Of a DNA stretch of 64,000 nucleotides, positions 37,834 through 47,059 are shown piece by piece. A program made the translations under genes and the position numbers. Every line of letters starts with the position of its first letter. The stretch's first letter is position 1. This DNA comes from Mycobacterium sp. 852002-51163_SCH5372311 (GTDB taxonomy: Bacteria; Actinomycetota; Actinomycetes; Mycobacteriales; Mycobacteriaceae), in assembly GCF_001667115.1 (NCBI RefSeq), contig NZ_LZIJ01000144.1, positions 31,833 through 95,832 of the forward strand. The letters are read 5' to 3'. The notes beneath the pieces were generated by a model, which saw nothing but the letters and a program-made list of their open reading frames with translations, had not been told where the DNA came from and did not search any database.

Positions 37834-40431
37834 GTGGCTCTTCCTAACCTCACCCGCGATCAGGCTGCCGAGCGCGCCGCGCTGATCACCGTCGACAACT
37901 ACCAGATCAATCTCGACCTCACGGACGGTCACGGCGGCCCGGGCTCCCGAACCTTCCGCTCCACCACCACCGTGGTGTTCGACGCCCTCGCCGGCGCCGA
38001 CACGGTCATCGACATCGCCGCCGACACGATCCGAAGCGCCCGGCTCAACGGCCGCGAACTCGACATCTCCGGCTACGACGAATCGACCGGCATCCCGCTG
38101 ACCGGACTGGAGAAACGCAACGAGCTCGTCGTCGACGCCGACTGCCGCTACTCCAACACCGGTGAGGGATTGCACCGGTTCGTCGACCCGGTGGACGACG
38201 AGACCTACCTGTACTCCCAATTCGAAACCGCCGACGCCAAGCGCATGTTCGCCTGCTTCGACCAACCCGACCTCAAGGCCACGTTCGACATACAGGTCAC
38301 CGCGCCCAAGCACTGGAAGGTGATCTCCAACGGTGCGGCCACCAGCGTTTCCGACGGCATACACACCTTCGCCACCACCCCGCGGATGAGCACCTATCTG
38401 GTGGCGCTGATCGCCGGACCGTACGCGTCCTGGGAAGACGTGTACTCCGATGAACACGGCGAGATCCCGCTGGGCATCTACTGCCGGGCGTCACTGGCCG
38501 ACCACATGGACGCCGAGCGGTTGTTCACCCAGACCAAGCAGGGATTCGGCTTCTACCACAAGCACTTTGGCATGCCGTACGCGTTCGGCAAGTACGACCA
38601 GCTGTTCGTGCCCGAATTCAACGCCGGCGCAATGGAAAACGCCGGCGCGGTGACGTTCCTGGAAGACTACGTCTTCCGCAGCAAGGTGACCCGGGCTTCC
38701 TATGAGCGGCGCGCGGAGACGGTGCTGCACGAGATGGCGCACATGTGGTTCGGCGACCTGGTCACCATGACCTGGTGGGACGACCTGTGGCTGAACGAGT
38801 CCTTCGCAACGTTCGCATCGGTGCTGTGCCAGAGCGAGGCCACCGAATTCACCGAAGCGTGGACGACGTTCGCCACGGTCGAGAAGTCGTGGGCCTACCG
38901 TCAGGACCAACTGCCGTCGACGCACCCGATCGCCGCCGACATCCCGGACCTGGCCGCCGTAGAGGTGAACTTCGACGGCATCACCTACGCCAAGGGAGCG
39001 TCGGTGCTCAAGCAGCTGGTCGCCTACGTCGGGCTGGAGCACTTTCTGGCCGGCCTGCGCGACTACTTCCGCACCCATGCGTTCGGCAACGCCACGTTCG
39101 ACGACCTGGTGGGCGCGCTGGAAAAGGCGTCCGGGCGCGACCTGTCGACCTGGGGTCAGCAGTGGCTGAAGACCACCGGGCTGAACACGCTGCGGCCGGA
39201 TTTCGACGTGGACTCCGAGGGCAGGTTCACCAGTTTCACGGTGATGCAGGGCGGCGCCGCGCCAGGCGCCGGTGAGACCCGGGTGCACCGGCTCGCGGTC
39301 GGTATCTACGACGACGACGAGAGCGGCAAGCTGGTGCGGGTGCATCGCGAGGAACTCGACGTGTCCGGTCCGGAGACGGAAGTGCCTGCGCTGGTTGGTG
39401 TTTCGCGTGGCCAGCTGATACTGGTCAACGACGACGACCTGACCTACTGCTCGCTGCGGCTGGACACCGAGTCCCTGCAGACCGCGCTGCAGCGCATCGC
39501 CGACATCGCCGATCCGCTGCCCCGCACGCTGGTGTGGTCGGCGGCCTGGGAAATGACCCGCGAGGCCGAGCTGCGTGCCCGCGACTTCGTGGCTCTGGTG
39601 TCGGGCGGCGTACAGGCCGAGACCGAGCTCACCGTGTTGCAGCGGCTGCTGTTGCAGGCGCAGACGGCGCTGGGTTCCTACGCCGAGCCCGGCTGGGCCG
39701 CCGAGCACGGCTGGCCGCAATTCGCCGACCGGGTGCTGGAATTGGCGCGCGCCGCGGAACCCGGATCGGATCATCAGCTCGCCTACGTCAACGTGCTGTG
39801 TTCGTCGGTGCTCTCGCCGCGGCATGTAGAGGTGCTCACAGCGCTGCTGGATGCCGACCCAGCCGAGCTGGGCCTGGCGGGTCTGGAGGTCGACACCGAC
39901 CTGCGCTGGCGCATTGTGACCGCGCTGGCGACCGCCGGGGCCATCGACGCCGACGGACCCGAGTCGCCGCGGATCGACGCCGAGATCAAACGCGACCCGA
40001 CCGCTGCCGGCAAGCGACACGGCGCCCAGGCGTCAGCCGCACGGCCGCAATTCGGCGTCAAAGAGGAGGCGTTCACCACGGTGGTCGAGGACGACACGCT
40101 GGCAAACGCCGCCGGACGCGCGATCATCGCGGGCATCGGCGCACCGGGTCAGGCCGAGCTGCTCAAACCCTTCACCACTCGGTACTTCGAGGCGATTCCG
40201 GGAGTCTGGGCCCGGCGGTCCAGCGAAGTCGCCCAATCCGTCGTGGTCGGCCTGTACCCGTATTGGGACATCAGCGAGGAAGGCATCGCGGCGGCCGACA
40301 GGTTCCTGGCCGCGCCGGAATCGGAGATCCCGCCCGCTTTGCGCCGGCTCGTCCTGGAAGGCCAGGCGGGAGTCAAGCGGTCGCTGCGAGCCCGCGAGTT
40401 CGATGCCTTGAATTCAGGTGCCGCGAACTGA
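37834..40431 (+). CDS. pepN: Aminopeptidase N (M1 zinc metallopeptidase)
   Basis: This 865-residue broad-specificity aminopeptidase has the substrate motif GAMEN in [12 protein letters not shown]. The zinc site is HEMAH at residues 299-303, with the third ligand Glu in [11 protein letters not shown] about 19 residues on. The C-terminal ERAP-like helical domain is complete. I use the GTG at 37834 ([16 protein letters not shown]), which matches the mycobacterial N-terminus; the frame extends three codons further without a site. Its stop directly abuts the stop of the convergent next gene. Confidence 0.97.
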   Translation: MALPNLTRDQAAERAALITVDNYQINLDLTDGHGGPGSRTFRSTTTVVFDALAGADTVIDIAADTIRSARLNGRELDISGYDESTGIPLTGLEKRNELVVDADCRYSNTGEGLHRFVDPVDDETYLYSQFETADAKRMFACFDQPDLKATFDIQVTAPKHWKVISNGAATSVSDGIHTFATTPRMSTYLVALIAGPYASWEDVYSDEHGEIPLGIYCRASLADHMDAERLFTQTKQGFGFYHKHFGMPYAFGKYDQLFVPEFNAGAMENAGAVTFLEDYVFRSKVTRASYERRAETVLHEMAHMWFGDLVTMTWWDDLWLNESFATFASVLCQSEATEFTEAWTTFATVEKSWAYRQDQLPSTHPIAADIPDLAAVEVNFDGITYAKGASVLKQLVAYVGLEHFLAGLRDYFRTHAFGNATFDDLVGALEKASGRDLSTWGQQWLKTTGLNTLRPDFDVDSEGRFTSFTVMQGGAAPGAGETRVHRLAVGIYDDDESGKLVRVHREELDVSGPETEVPALVGVSRGQLILVNDDDLTYCSLRLDTESLQTALQRIADIADPLPRTLVWSAAWEMTREAELRARDFVALVSGGVQAETELTVLQRLLLQAQTALGSYAEPGWAAEHGWPQFADRVLELARAAEPGSDHQLAYVNVLCSSVLSPRHVEVLTALLDADPAELGLAGLEVDTDLRWRIVTALATAGAIDADGPESPRIDAEIKRDPTAAGKRHGAQASAARPQFGVKEEAFTTVVEDDTLANAAGRAIIAGIGAPGQAELLKPFTTRYFEAIPGVWARRSSEVAQSVVVGLYPYWDISEEGIAAADRFLAAPESEIPPALRRLVLEGQAGVKRSLRAREFDALNSGAAN

Positions 40432-41262
40432 TCAGCGGTAGCCGCCGTCGGACAGGCCGGCGTCCTGCTCGATCCGGTTGGTCTTGCGAAAGATCCGCTC
40501 GCGGATCACTTCCCGGCCGTAACCGCCGATCATGCCCACATAGCCCTTAGCGGCCCACTGTGCGCAGTGCCGCTCCTCGTGGTGCAGGACGCGGTCCAGC
40601 GCGAGGTCGGTTTCGAAGGGCCGGCCGTCGCGGCCGGCGCACCACGCGTGCCCGGATTCGATGATCAGCCGGAGCAGCTGGGCGGCGTCGGCCGAGTTCC
40701 TGGAGCCGATGTTGACCATGAAGATGTCACCCCACGCGGTGCCGCCGTGCCGGGTGAACAGGCGCAGGATCCGGTTGCCGCCCAGGCCCATCAGCATGCC
40801 GTTGGGTGTTGTCACCAGGCCTCCGCCGCTACGGTCGACGAACCCGACGTCCTGGCGGTAGCTCCACCGGTTGGCGTGCTGGCGGTCGGCGATGCGCTGC
40901 ACCTCGGCGGCCGAGTACGGCGTCTCGGGGAAGTCGTTGGTGACTCCGGGCCGCTCACCCGCCTTGGCGTAGTCGGTGCCCGCGTTGACGACGTAGGTCA
41001 TCAGCACCGCCTTGCGGGCATCGTCCCCACTGGTCCCCGGGGGGAGGAGGTAGAACGACTTGCCGAGGGGGTCTTTGATCTCCTCCATGTCGCGCAGCAC
41101 CCCGAAACTGTCGGGTTCGATGCCGTGCTGTTGTGCGATGCCGACAACCACTTCCGGAGCCGCTTGCCGGCGTTCGGCATTGGCCAACCATTGCGAATAG
41201 CCCGCAGGTGCGCCGCTGCTGAGCAGTCCCGCAGCCCGTAGTGCCTGCTGGTAGCGGTTCAC
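40432..41262 (-). CDS. Uncharacterised protein with HExxH motif
   Basis: This 276-residue protein has no recognised domain, but HEERH at residues 228-232 (RVLHHEERHCAQWAAKGY) has the zincin metallopeptidase form. It is followed by GMIGGYGREVIRE, which may supply a third ligand. The N-terminal half contains LPPGTSGDDARKAVLMTYVV and YAKAGERPGVTNDFPETPYS. There is no signal peptide or membrane helix. The start is GTG with a weak site. It seems to be transcribed with the DUF5130 and small membrane protein genes upstream. A peptidase role is only a motif-based suggestion. Confidence 0.75.
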   Translation of the reverse strand: MNRYQQALRAAGLLSSGAPAGYSQWLANAERRQAAPEVVVGIAQQHGIEPDSFGVLRDMEEIKDPLGKSFYLLPPGTSGDDARKAVLMTYVVNAGTDYAKAGERPGVTNDFPETPYSAAEVQRIADRQHANRWSYRQDVGFVDRSGGGLVTTPNGMLMGLGGNRILRLFTRHGGTAWGDIFMVNIGSRNSADAAQLLRLIIESGHAWCAGRDGRPFETDLALDRVLHHEERHCAQWAAKGYVGMIGGYGREVIRERIFRKTNRIEQDAGLSDGGYR

Positions 41263-41297
41263 CGGTAGGGGGCAGCCTCCGCGAACTAGGTCAGCAA

Positions 41298-41801
41298 CTA
41301 TGCCGGGGCAATCCCGGAGCTGAGCACCCGGATCGCGCTGACCAGCCCGTCGACGAGGTCGCCTTGCTCGAAGGCCGAGGAAGCGGCGGCGACGCCGAGC
41401 GGGGCGGCCGACTCTGCGCCGCGACCCCGCAGCGCCGAACCGTAGACCACCTCGATGACGCCCTGGCTCGGCGATACGGCGAGCAGCACCGCGTTGTCGG
41501 GCGTCGGCACCTTGGCCAGGATCTCCCGCGCCCGCGTCGCGGTGTCGCTACCCAGGTCACCCAGGTAGATGGCGAACCGCGCCTGAGACGCCCGCGAGCC
41601 GTATTTCAGCGCGTCGTCGATGGCGACGAGGTCTTTGATGGGGAATGGGTACTGGACGGACAGCTCGCCGGGCTCGGTGACCCCGGACAGCCGACCGCTG
41701 GTGGTAAGCGCCCAGCCTTTGGGGAGTTCGGTCGGCTCGATCGTCGCAACCTCACCACGTGCCACTGGCGCCACCTCCGACCGTGAACTGCGCTTCGCCA
41801 T
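41298..41801 (-). CDS. DUF5130 protein (Rv2468c-like)
   Basis: This 167-residue protein begins [20 protein letters not shown]. It has a TPM-like alpha/beta domain typical of DUF5130 ([51 protein letters not shown]). Function is unknown. The ATG at 41801 is used; another lies nine bases upstream. The N-terminus overlaps the end of the preceding small membrane protein gene by 50 bp in another frame, which points to coupled translation. Confidence 0.85.
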   Translation of the reverse strand: MAKRSSRSEVAPVARGEVATIEPTELPKGWALTTSGRLSGVTEPGELSVQYPFPIKDLVAIDDALKYGSRASQARFAIYLGDLGSDTATRAREILAKVPTPDNAVLLAVSPSQGVIEVVYGSALRGRGAESAAPLGVAAASSAFEQGDLVDGLVSAIRVLSSGIAPA

Positions 41802-41994
41802 GACTGCCATGTCCGTGCCCGCCGCCGACCGCTTCGTCGGTGGCGGCCCACAGGATCGGTGGATGTGTCCAGGGCTCGGATAGCTTGTAGGTCGCGGCGT
41901 GGGGCCCCTTGCGCGACCAGATCAGCAGTGCCAGCACCGCCACCAGTAACAGCGGAATTCCGATGAACAAGCCGTGGATCTGCAGAGCGTTCAC
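41752..41994 (-). CDS. Small single-pass membrane protein with His/Gly tail
   Basis: This 80-residue protein begins [20 protein letters not shown] (from GTG). It has one N-terminal membrane helix (about 7-27), a conserved-looking [20 protein letters not shown] segment and a His/Gly-rich end ([14 protein letters not shown]). Its 3' end overlaps the DUF5130 gene. The arrangement suggests a functional pair. No family name is recognised. Confidence 0.7.
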   Translation of the reverse strand: MNALQIHGLFIGIPLLLVAVLALLIWSRKGPHAATYKLSEPWTHPPILWAATDEAVGGGHGHGSHGEAQFTVGGGASGTW

Positions 41995-42049
41995 GACGCA
42001 AACCGTATCCCACCGGCGGTGGCAGTGCCGTTGCGACTCGACTTTTCGT

Positions 42050-42715
42050 TCAGGCTGCGCCCTCGCCGAGGTACCGGGCCCACGACGGGTCCAGTTCCTT
42101 GACGGTGGACAGCAGACGCCAGTGCTGCCCGGTCGGCGCCAAGGGCGTCCGGCGCAAAGCCCAGCCGAGTTCGGCGAGCAGCTTGTCGCCCTTGCGATGG
42201 TTACAGGTCGAACAGCACGCGACGCAGTTCTCCCAGGTGTGGTCGCCACCGCGACTACGCGGCACCACATGGTCCACGGTGTCGGCCCTGCCGCCGCAAT
42301 AAGCGCAGCAGAAGCGGTCGCGATGCATCAGCGCGGCCCGGGTCATGGGCACCCGGGCACGGTACGGAACCCGTACGTAGGTGCGCAGTTGGATCACCGA
42401 CGGCACCACGATCGACCTGGTCGCCGAATGGATGACCGGCCCGGCCGGGTCGTCGTGTACCACGTCGGCCTTCCCGCACATCACCATGACGATCGCCCGG
42501 CGCATCGGCAACGCGGTGAGCGGCTCGTAGGTGGAGTTCAGCAGCAACACCCGGCGCCGGCTCCATATCGACGCGCTCTCGTGGCGGCTGGGCGGATGGG
42601 TGTCGGCACGCGGATAACTCTCAACACTGTGCAGGCACGGCGCGGCCGGGGGCCCGGTTAACCCAGCCGCGGCACCAGAACTGCGGTGGCTGCGGCGTCT
42701 CTTACGCTGCGCCAT
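42050..42715 (-). CDS. HNH endonuclease-domain protein (Rv2469c-like)
   Basis: This 221-residue protein has a C-terminal HNH nuclease motif: [20 protein letters not shown] followed by [20 protein letters not shown]. The CxxC pairs bind zinc, and DH and N-H provide the active site. The N-terminal part includes [20 protein letters not shown], common to stand-alone actinobacterial HNH proteins of unknown biological role. It is not linked to a restriction or toxin module here. Strong GGAGG precedes the ATG at 42715. Confidence 0.92.
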   Translation of the reverse strand: MAQRKRRRSHRSSGAAAGLTGPPAAPCLHSVESYPRADTHPPSRHESASIWSRRRVLLLNSTYEPLTALPMRRAIVMVMCGKADVVHDDPAGPVIHSATRSIVVPSVIQLRTYVRVPYRARVPMTRAALMHRDRFCCAYCGGRADTVDHVVPRSRGGDHTWENCVACCSTCNHRKGDKLLAELGWALRRTPLAPTGQHWRLLSTVKELDPSWARYLGEGAA

Positions 42716-42880
42716 AGATCCTCCGCGGAACAGTCCACCATGATTCGACGCCAATCGCATCCATATTGCTGGTGCGCGCCGTGTCGATCCGGTGAACAAC
42801 CGGCCCGGTTCGCCGGCTACGGGCCGCCCGGCGACTGTCGTGACCGTGCCGACAAGGGAGCCCACAATGGATGCCGCACA

Positions 42881-43285
42881 ATGGAGGAGATGGATCAGCT
42901 GCAAAAGTCTTTCTACGACGCTGTCGGCGGTGCCGAGACCTTCAATACGATCGTTTCCCGCTTCTATGCCCAGGTGCCCGAGGACGAGATACTCCGCGAG
43001 CTGTACCCGGCAGACGACCTGGCCGGCGCCGAAGAGCGCCTGCGCATGTTTCTCGAGCAGTACTGGGGCGGCCCGCGAACCTACTCCGACCAGCGTGGCC
43101 ACCCCCGGCTGCGAATGCGTCACGCCCCGTTCCGGATCACGCCCATCGAGCGCGACGCCTGGTTGCGCTGCATGCACACCGCGGTGGCCTCCATCGATTC
43201 GCAGACCCTGGACGACGAGCACCGCCGCGAACTGCTCGAATACCTGGAGATGGCCGCCCACTCCCTGGTGAACTCCCCGTTTTGA
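42881..43285 (+). CDS. glbO: Truncated hemoglobin GlbO (group II)
   Basis: This 134-residue group II trHb has B10/CD1 aromatic residues around [32 protein letters not shown], proximal His in [11 protein letters not shown] and the G8 Trp in [13 protein letters not shown]. GlbO binds O2 tightly and is linked to respiration and redox defence. The ATG at 42881 is tentative: one at 42890 is also possible, and the known mycobacterial N-terminus starts a few codons further in. It is divergent from the HNH gene and followed 14 bp later by aglA. Confidence 0.95.
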   Translation: MEEMDQLQKSFYDAVGGAETFNTIVSRFYAQVPEDEILRELYPADDLAGAEERLRMFLEQYWGGPRTYSDQRGHPRLRMRHAPFRITPIERDAWLRCMHTAVASIDSQTLDDEHRRELLEYLEMAAHSLVNSPF

Positions 43286-43299
43286 TAGGCCGCAAGTCG

Positions 43300-44877
43300 A
43301 TGAGCGGCAGGTCGATGGCCCGCGAGGTGTGGTGGTCGGACGCCGTCTTCTACCAGGTGTATCCGCGTTCGTTCGCCGACAGCAACGGCGACGGGGTCGG
43401 TGACCTGGACGGATTGACGGCGCATCTTGATTACCTGAAAGAGCTTGGCGTAGATGCGATCTGGATAAACCCGGTCACCGTCTCGCCGATGGCCGACCAT
43501 GGCTACGACGTCGCCGATCCGCGCGACATCGACCCGTTGTTCGGCGGGCTGGCCGCATTTGAGCGGCTGATCGCCGCGGCGCATCAGCGCGGCATCAAAG
43601 TGACCATGGACGTGGTGCCCAACCACTCCAGCTCGGCGCACCCGTGGTTTCAGGCGGCACTGGCGGCTGGTCCCGGCAGCGCGGCGCGGGATCGCTATTT
43701 CTTTCGCCACGGCGCGGGCCCGGACGGGTCGCTGCCGCCCAACAACTGGGAGTCGGTGTTCGGCGGGCCGGCCTGGAGCCGCGTGGTCGAACCGGACGGC
43801 CACCCCGGCCAGTGGTACCTGCACCTGTTCGACGCCGAGCAGCCAGATCTGAACTGGGACCATCCGGACGTCTTCGACGACTTCGGGAAAACGCTGCGGT
43901 TCTGGCTGGAACGCGGCGTGGACGGCTTCCGCATCGACGTGGCTCACGGGATGGCCAAGCCGGCCGACCTGCCGGACACCCCGGGCGACAGCGAGGTGTT
44001 GCGGCACACCGACGACGACCCCCGCTTCGACCACCCCAATGTCCATGCGATCCACCGCGACATCCGCGCGATCGTCGACGGCTATCCCGGGGCGGTGACC
44101 GTCGGGGAGGTGTGGGTGCGCGACAACGCCCGCTGGGCGGAGTATCTGCGTCCCGACGAACTGCACCTGGGTTTCAATTTCCGGTTGACCCAAACCGAGT
44201 TCGACGCGGCCGACATTCGCGACGCGGTGGACAACTCGCTGGCGGCGGTGGCGCTGCAGGGTGCGACCCCGACCTGGACGCTGGCCAATCACGACGTGGG
44301 GCGTGAGGTCAGTCGCTACGGCGACGGCGTGATCGGACTGCGCCGGGCGCGGGCCATGGCGCTGTTGATGCTCGCCCTGCCGGGCGCGGTGTTCATCTAC
44401 AACGGTCAGGAACTCGGCTTGCCCGACGTCGAGTTGCCGGACGAGGTGCTGCAGGACCCGACGTGGGAACGCTCGGGACATACCGAACGCGGCCGCGATC
44501 GGTGCCGGGTTCCGATGCCGTGGTCGGGCGATACTCCCCCGTTCGGGTTCTCGGCCTGCGCCGACACGTGGTTGCCGATGCCGGCGGAATGGGCGGCTCT
44601 GACCGTGGAGAAGCAGCGCGCAGACCCCGGCTCGATGTTGTCGTTTTTCCGACGCGCCCTCGAATTACGCAGGGACCGTTCGGAATTCACCGGCCCGAGT
44701 ATCGAATGGCTGACCGCGCCGCGCGATGCGCTGATCTTCCGGCGCGGCGGCGGCCTGGTGTGCGCGCTGAACGCGGGTGATCGCCCGATCAAGCTGCCGC
44801 CCGGCAGACTCATCCTGGCCAGCTCGCCGCTGGTCTCGGGCAAACTGGGACCGGATGCCTCGGCGTGGCTGGTCTAG
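43300..44877 (+). CDS. aglA: Alpha-glucosidase, GH13 family
   Basis: This 525-residue glycoside hydrolase of the oligo-1,6-glucosidase/trehalose-related group shows FYQVYPRSFADSNGDGVGDL, MDVVPNHSSS, the nucleophile Asp in VDGFRIDVAHGMAKP, acid/base Glu in VTVGEVWVRDN and the stabilising NHD in TLANHDVGR. The substrate is probably an alpha-glucan oligosaccharide or maltose. The start at 43300 (MSGRSMAREVWW) or at 43315 is possible. It follows glbO as in M. tuberculosis. Confidence 0.93.
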   Translation: MSGRSMAREVWWSDAVFYQVYPRSFADSNGDGVGDLDGLTAHLDYLKELGVDAIWINPVTVSPMADHGYDVADPRDIDPLFGGLAAFERLIAAAHQRGIKVTMDVVPNHSSSAHPWFQAALAAGPGSAARDRYFFRHGAGPDGSLPPNNWESVFGGPAWSRVVEPDGHPGQWYLHLFDAEQPDLNWDHPDVFDDFGKTLRFWLERGVDGFRIDVAHGMAKPADLPDTPGDSEVLRHTDDDPRFDHPNVHAIHRDIRAIVDGYPGAVTVGEVWVRDNARWAEYLRPDELHLGFNFRLTQTEFDAADIRDAVDNSLAAVALQGATPTWTLANHDVGREVSRYGDGVIGLRRARAMALLMLALPGAVFIYNGQELGLPDVELPDEVLQDPTWERSGHTERGRDRCRVPMPWSGDTPPFGFSACADTWLPMPAEWAALTVEKQRADPGSMLSFFRRALELRRDRSEFTGPSIEWLTAPRDALIFRRGGGLVCALNAGDRPIKLPPGRLILASSPLVSGKLGPDASAWLV

Positions 44878-44940
44878 CCGACCGCACACGCAGACGTTGG
44901 TTGGTAAGCGATATGACGCTCGCTCCTCTATATCTAATAT

Positions 44941-45978
44941 GTGGCCCCCTACACGTGGACTGTGATCGGAGCCGGACCCGCGGGAATTGCGGCCGTCGGA
45001 CGGCTCCTCGATCAGAGCATCGCACCCGATGAGGTTGCCTGGATCGATCCCGCTTTCGCTGCAGGCGACCTGGGCCAAAAATGGCGGCCGGTATCGAGCA
45101 ACACCCAGGTCGGCACTTTCCTCGAGTACCTGAACGGTTCCTCTGCTTTCCGGTTTTCGGCAGCACCGCCCATGCCGCTGGCGGAAATCGACCGTCGCGA
45201 AACCTGCGCCCTCGCCCTGGTTGCCGACCCCTTGGTTTGGATCACTGAGCATCTGCGTGAGCGGGTGACCACCTGCCAAACGACGGCAAGCGCCCTGATA
45301 TTGGAAAAAAGACAGTGGAAAATCGAAACGGAAGACGGCGAAATCGAGTCCAAAAACGTCATTCTCGCGGTCGGGGCAGTTCCAAAGAAGCTCTCTCATC
45401 CCCAACTGGCTGAGATTCCGATTGAAGTGGCACTCAATCCGGCCGACCTCGGGCAACTGCCGCTGGAAGGCGAGACGGTGGCGGTGTTCGGTTCTTCGCA
45501 TTCGGCGATGATCGCGCTGCCGCATCTCCTGCGGTTGCCTGTGCAGCGGGTGATCAACTTCTACCGGAGCCCACTGAGATACGCGATCTATCTGGACGAC
45601 TGGATACTGTTCGACGACGTCGGCCTGAAGGGCCGGGCGGCCGAGTGGGCTCGCGAAAATATCGATGGGGTGCTGCCCGAGCGCCTGGAAAGATGCTGGG
45701 TATCCAGCCCAGACTTCGAGCAAAAGGTTGCCGAATGCGATCGTGCCGTTTATGCCGTCGGTTTTGAACGCAGACAATTGCCTGAGACGCCCCAGTGGGG
45801 TCAGCTCGAATACAATCCACGGAATGGTATTTTGGCTCCCGGACTATTCGGGCTGGGCATAGCCTTTCCTGAATACGCGCCGGACCGCTATGGCTACGGG
45901 CAATACAGAGTTGGGCTGAAGAAATTCATGGATTACCTTGACAGCGTTCTGCCTTTGTGGATGGTCTACGGGCCCTGA
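44941..45978 (+). CDS. FAD-dependent oxidoreductase, orphan
   Basis: This 345-residue protein has an N-terminal dinucleotide fold (WTVIGAGPAGIAAVGRLLDQ), an internal VILAVGAVPKK and a second nucleotide-type loop (VAVFGSSHSAMIALPHLL), resembling two-domain pyridine-nucleotide-disulfide oxidoreductases. No redox-active CxxxxC pair is visible, so it is not a classic disulfide reductase. Base composition is slightly lower in GC than its neighbours, and upstream is AT-rich (tatatctaatat ending at the GTG) with no ribosome site, suggesting a leaderless mRNA. It occupies the place where M. tuberculosis has other small genes, so lateral acquisition is plausible. Substrate unknown. Confidence 0.8.
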   Translation: MAPYTWTVIGAGPAGIAAVGRLLDQSIAPDEVAWIDPAFAAGDLGQKWRPVSSNTQVGTFLEYLNGSSAFRFSAAPPMPLAEIDRRETCALALVADPLVWITEHLRERVTTCQTTASALILEKRQWKIETEDGEIESKNVILAVGAVPKKLSHPQLAEIPIEVALNPADLGQLPLEGETVAVFGSSHSAMIALPHLLRLPVQRVINFYRSPLRYAIYLDDWILFDDVGLKGRAAEWARENIDGVLPERLERCWVSSPDFEQKVAECDRAVYAVGFERRQLPETPQWGQLEYNPRNGILAPGLFGLGIAFPEYAPDRYGYGQYRVGLKKFMDYLDSVLPLWMVYGP

Positions 45979-45992
45979 TGAGTGCGGCGCCG

Positions 45993-46658
45993 TCAGCGCA
46001 GCGTCAGCGCCGGCTGGCCGCGGCGGCGGTACACCGAGCCGAACCGGGCGTCGACTCGCAACCAGGTCGGCAGGATCCGGACCCGGATGATCTCCTCTTG
46101 GTCGGGTGACTGCGGCAGGAAACCCATTGCGGTCAAAGCGAACACACATCGCATCGGCAGCCCGACACTGACGTCGGAGGAGCTGACCCGAATCACCTCC
46201 TGATCCAGCAGCGAGACGGGCGGCCCATGAGAACTGCTGTGCTCCTTGGCAAGTTGCGCGCCGCTGGCCGCCAGGTCCAGCATCACCCGCGCCGGTATGT
46301 CGTCGAGGTGGGTGAAACCGGATTCCGGTGGCAGTGCGCCACGCCATGCCGAGTCCATCGGGAACCCCGGGTCGACGTAGCCGGAGGCATCCATGGCCGA
46401 AAGCCCGCGCGCCAGCGCGTCCGCACCGACCGACATGTCGCCGGGCCGTATCTTGCCGGCCACCACCCGGCTGGCCAGCACGTCGAAACCCGTTGCGACC
46501 CAGGCGGTGAGCAGTCCGGCGGATCGTGCGCGGATCCGGATGACCGCGGCGTCGTCCAGCCGGATCGCATGGTCGACGAACGTGGCCAGATCGGCGCGAT
46601 GGGCCGCGTCGCGCAGCCAGAGTCCGCGCTCGGCTGCCTCCGCTATTCCCTGATCCAC
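45993..46658 (-). CDS. Conserved hypothetical (Rv2474c-like)
   Basis: This 221-residue soluble protein begins [20 protein letters not shown] from a GTG that overlaps the end of the thioesterase gene by 16 bp. No catalytic motif is evident; FVDHAIRLDDAAVIRIRARS and VRILPTWLRVDARFGSVYRR are the most distinctive stretches. Gene order with the thioesterase and gdh matches Rv2474c-Rv2475c-gdh in M. tuberculosis. Function unknown. Confidence 0.82.
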   Translation of the reverse strand: MDQGIAEAAERGLWLRDAAHRADLATFVDHAIRLDDAAVIRIRARSAGLLTAWVATGFDVLASRVVAGKIRPGDMSVGADALARGLSAMDASGYVDPGFPMDSAWRGALPPESGFTHLDDIPARVMLDLAASGAQLAKEHSSSHGPPVSLLDQEVIRVSSSDVSVGLPMRCVFALTAMGFLPQSPDQEEIIRVRILPTWLRVDARFGSVYRRRGQPALTLR

Positions 46659-47059
46659 CGTTGCAGGTACTCCCGATGGTGTGGCGACAAGCGCACCAGG
46701 CGCTGTTCCTTGATGTGCACCGCGGCAAGCTGCGACTCGGCGAGGACGGCCGGCTTGGACGCCGGATCGGCGTTGACCGAACGCACCTCGTAACCCAGCG
46801 TGAAGTCGACCGCACGCAGCCGCTTGGTCCACATCGTCACTTGCAGTGGCGAATCGGAAAGGCGCAGCTGGTCTTTGTAGGTGACCCGGACGTCGGCGAT
46901 GAGCAGCCCGATGGTGGTGATGTCCGCGCCGAACGGCTCCCTGAGGAACGGGACACGCGCCTCTTCGAGAATCGTGACCATGGTCGCGTGGTTGATGTGC
47001 TGGTACATGTCGATGTCCGACCAGCGCACCGGTACCGGTGCGACGAACCCGACGCTCAT
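46643..47059 (-). CDS. Acyl-CoA thioesterase, 4HBT hotdog family (Rv2475c-like)
   Basis: This 138-residue protein has the 4-hydroxybenzoyl-CoA-thioesterase signature [20 protein letters not shown] with its catalytic Asp. Hotdog strands follow ([16 protein letters not shown]). It probably hydrolyses an acyl-CoA of unknown chain length. The ATG at 47059 ([11 protein letters not shown]) overlaps the gdh stop, and the 3' end overlaps the next gene, so gdh, this gene and the Rv2474c homologue are a coupled operon. Confidence 0.9.
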   Translation of the reverse strand: MSVGFVAPVPVRWSDIDMYQHINHATMVTILEEARVPFLREPFGADITTIGLLIADVRVTYKDQLRLSDSPLQVTMWTKRLRAVDFTLGYEVRSVNADPASKPAVLAESQLAAVHIKEQRLVRLSPHHREYLQRWIRE

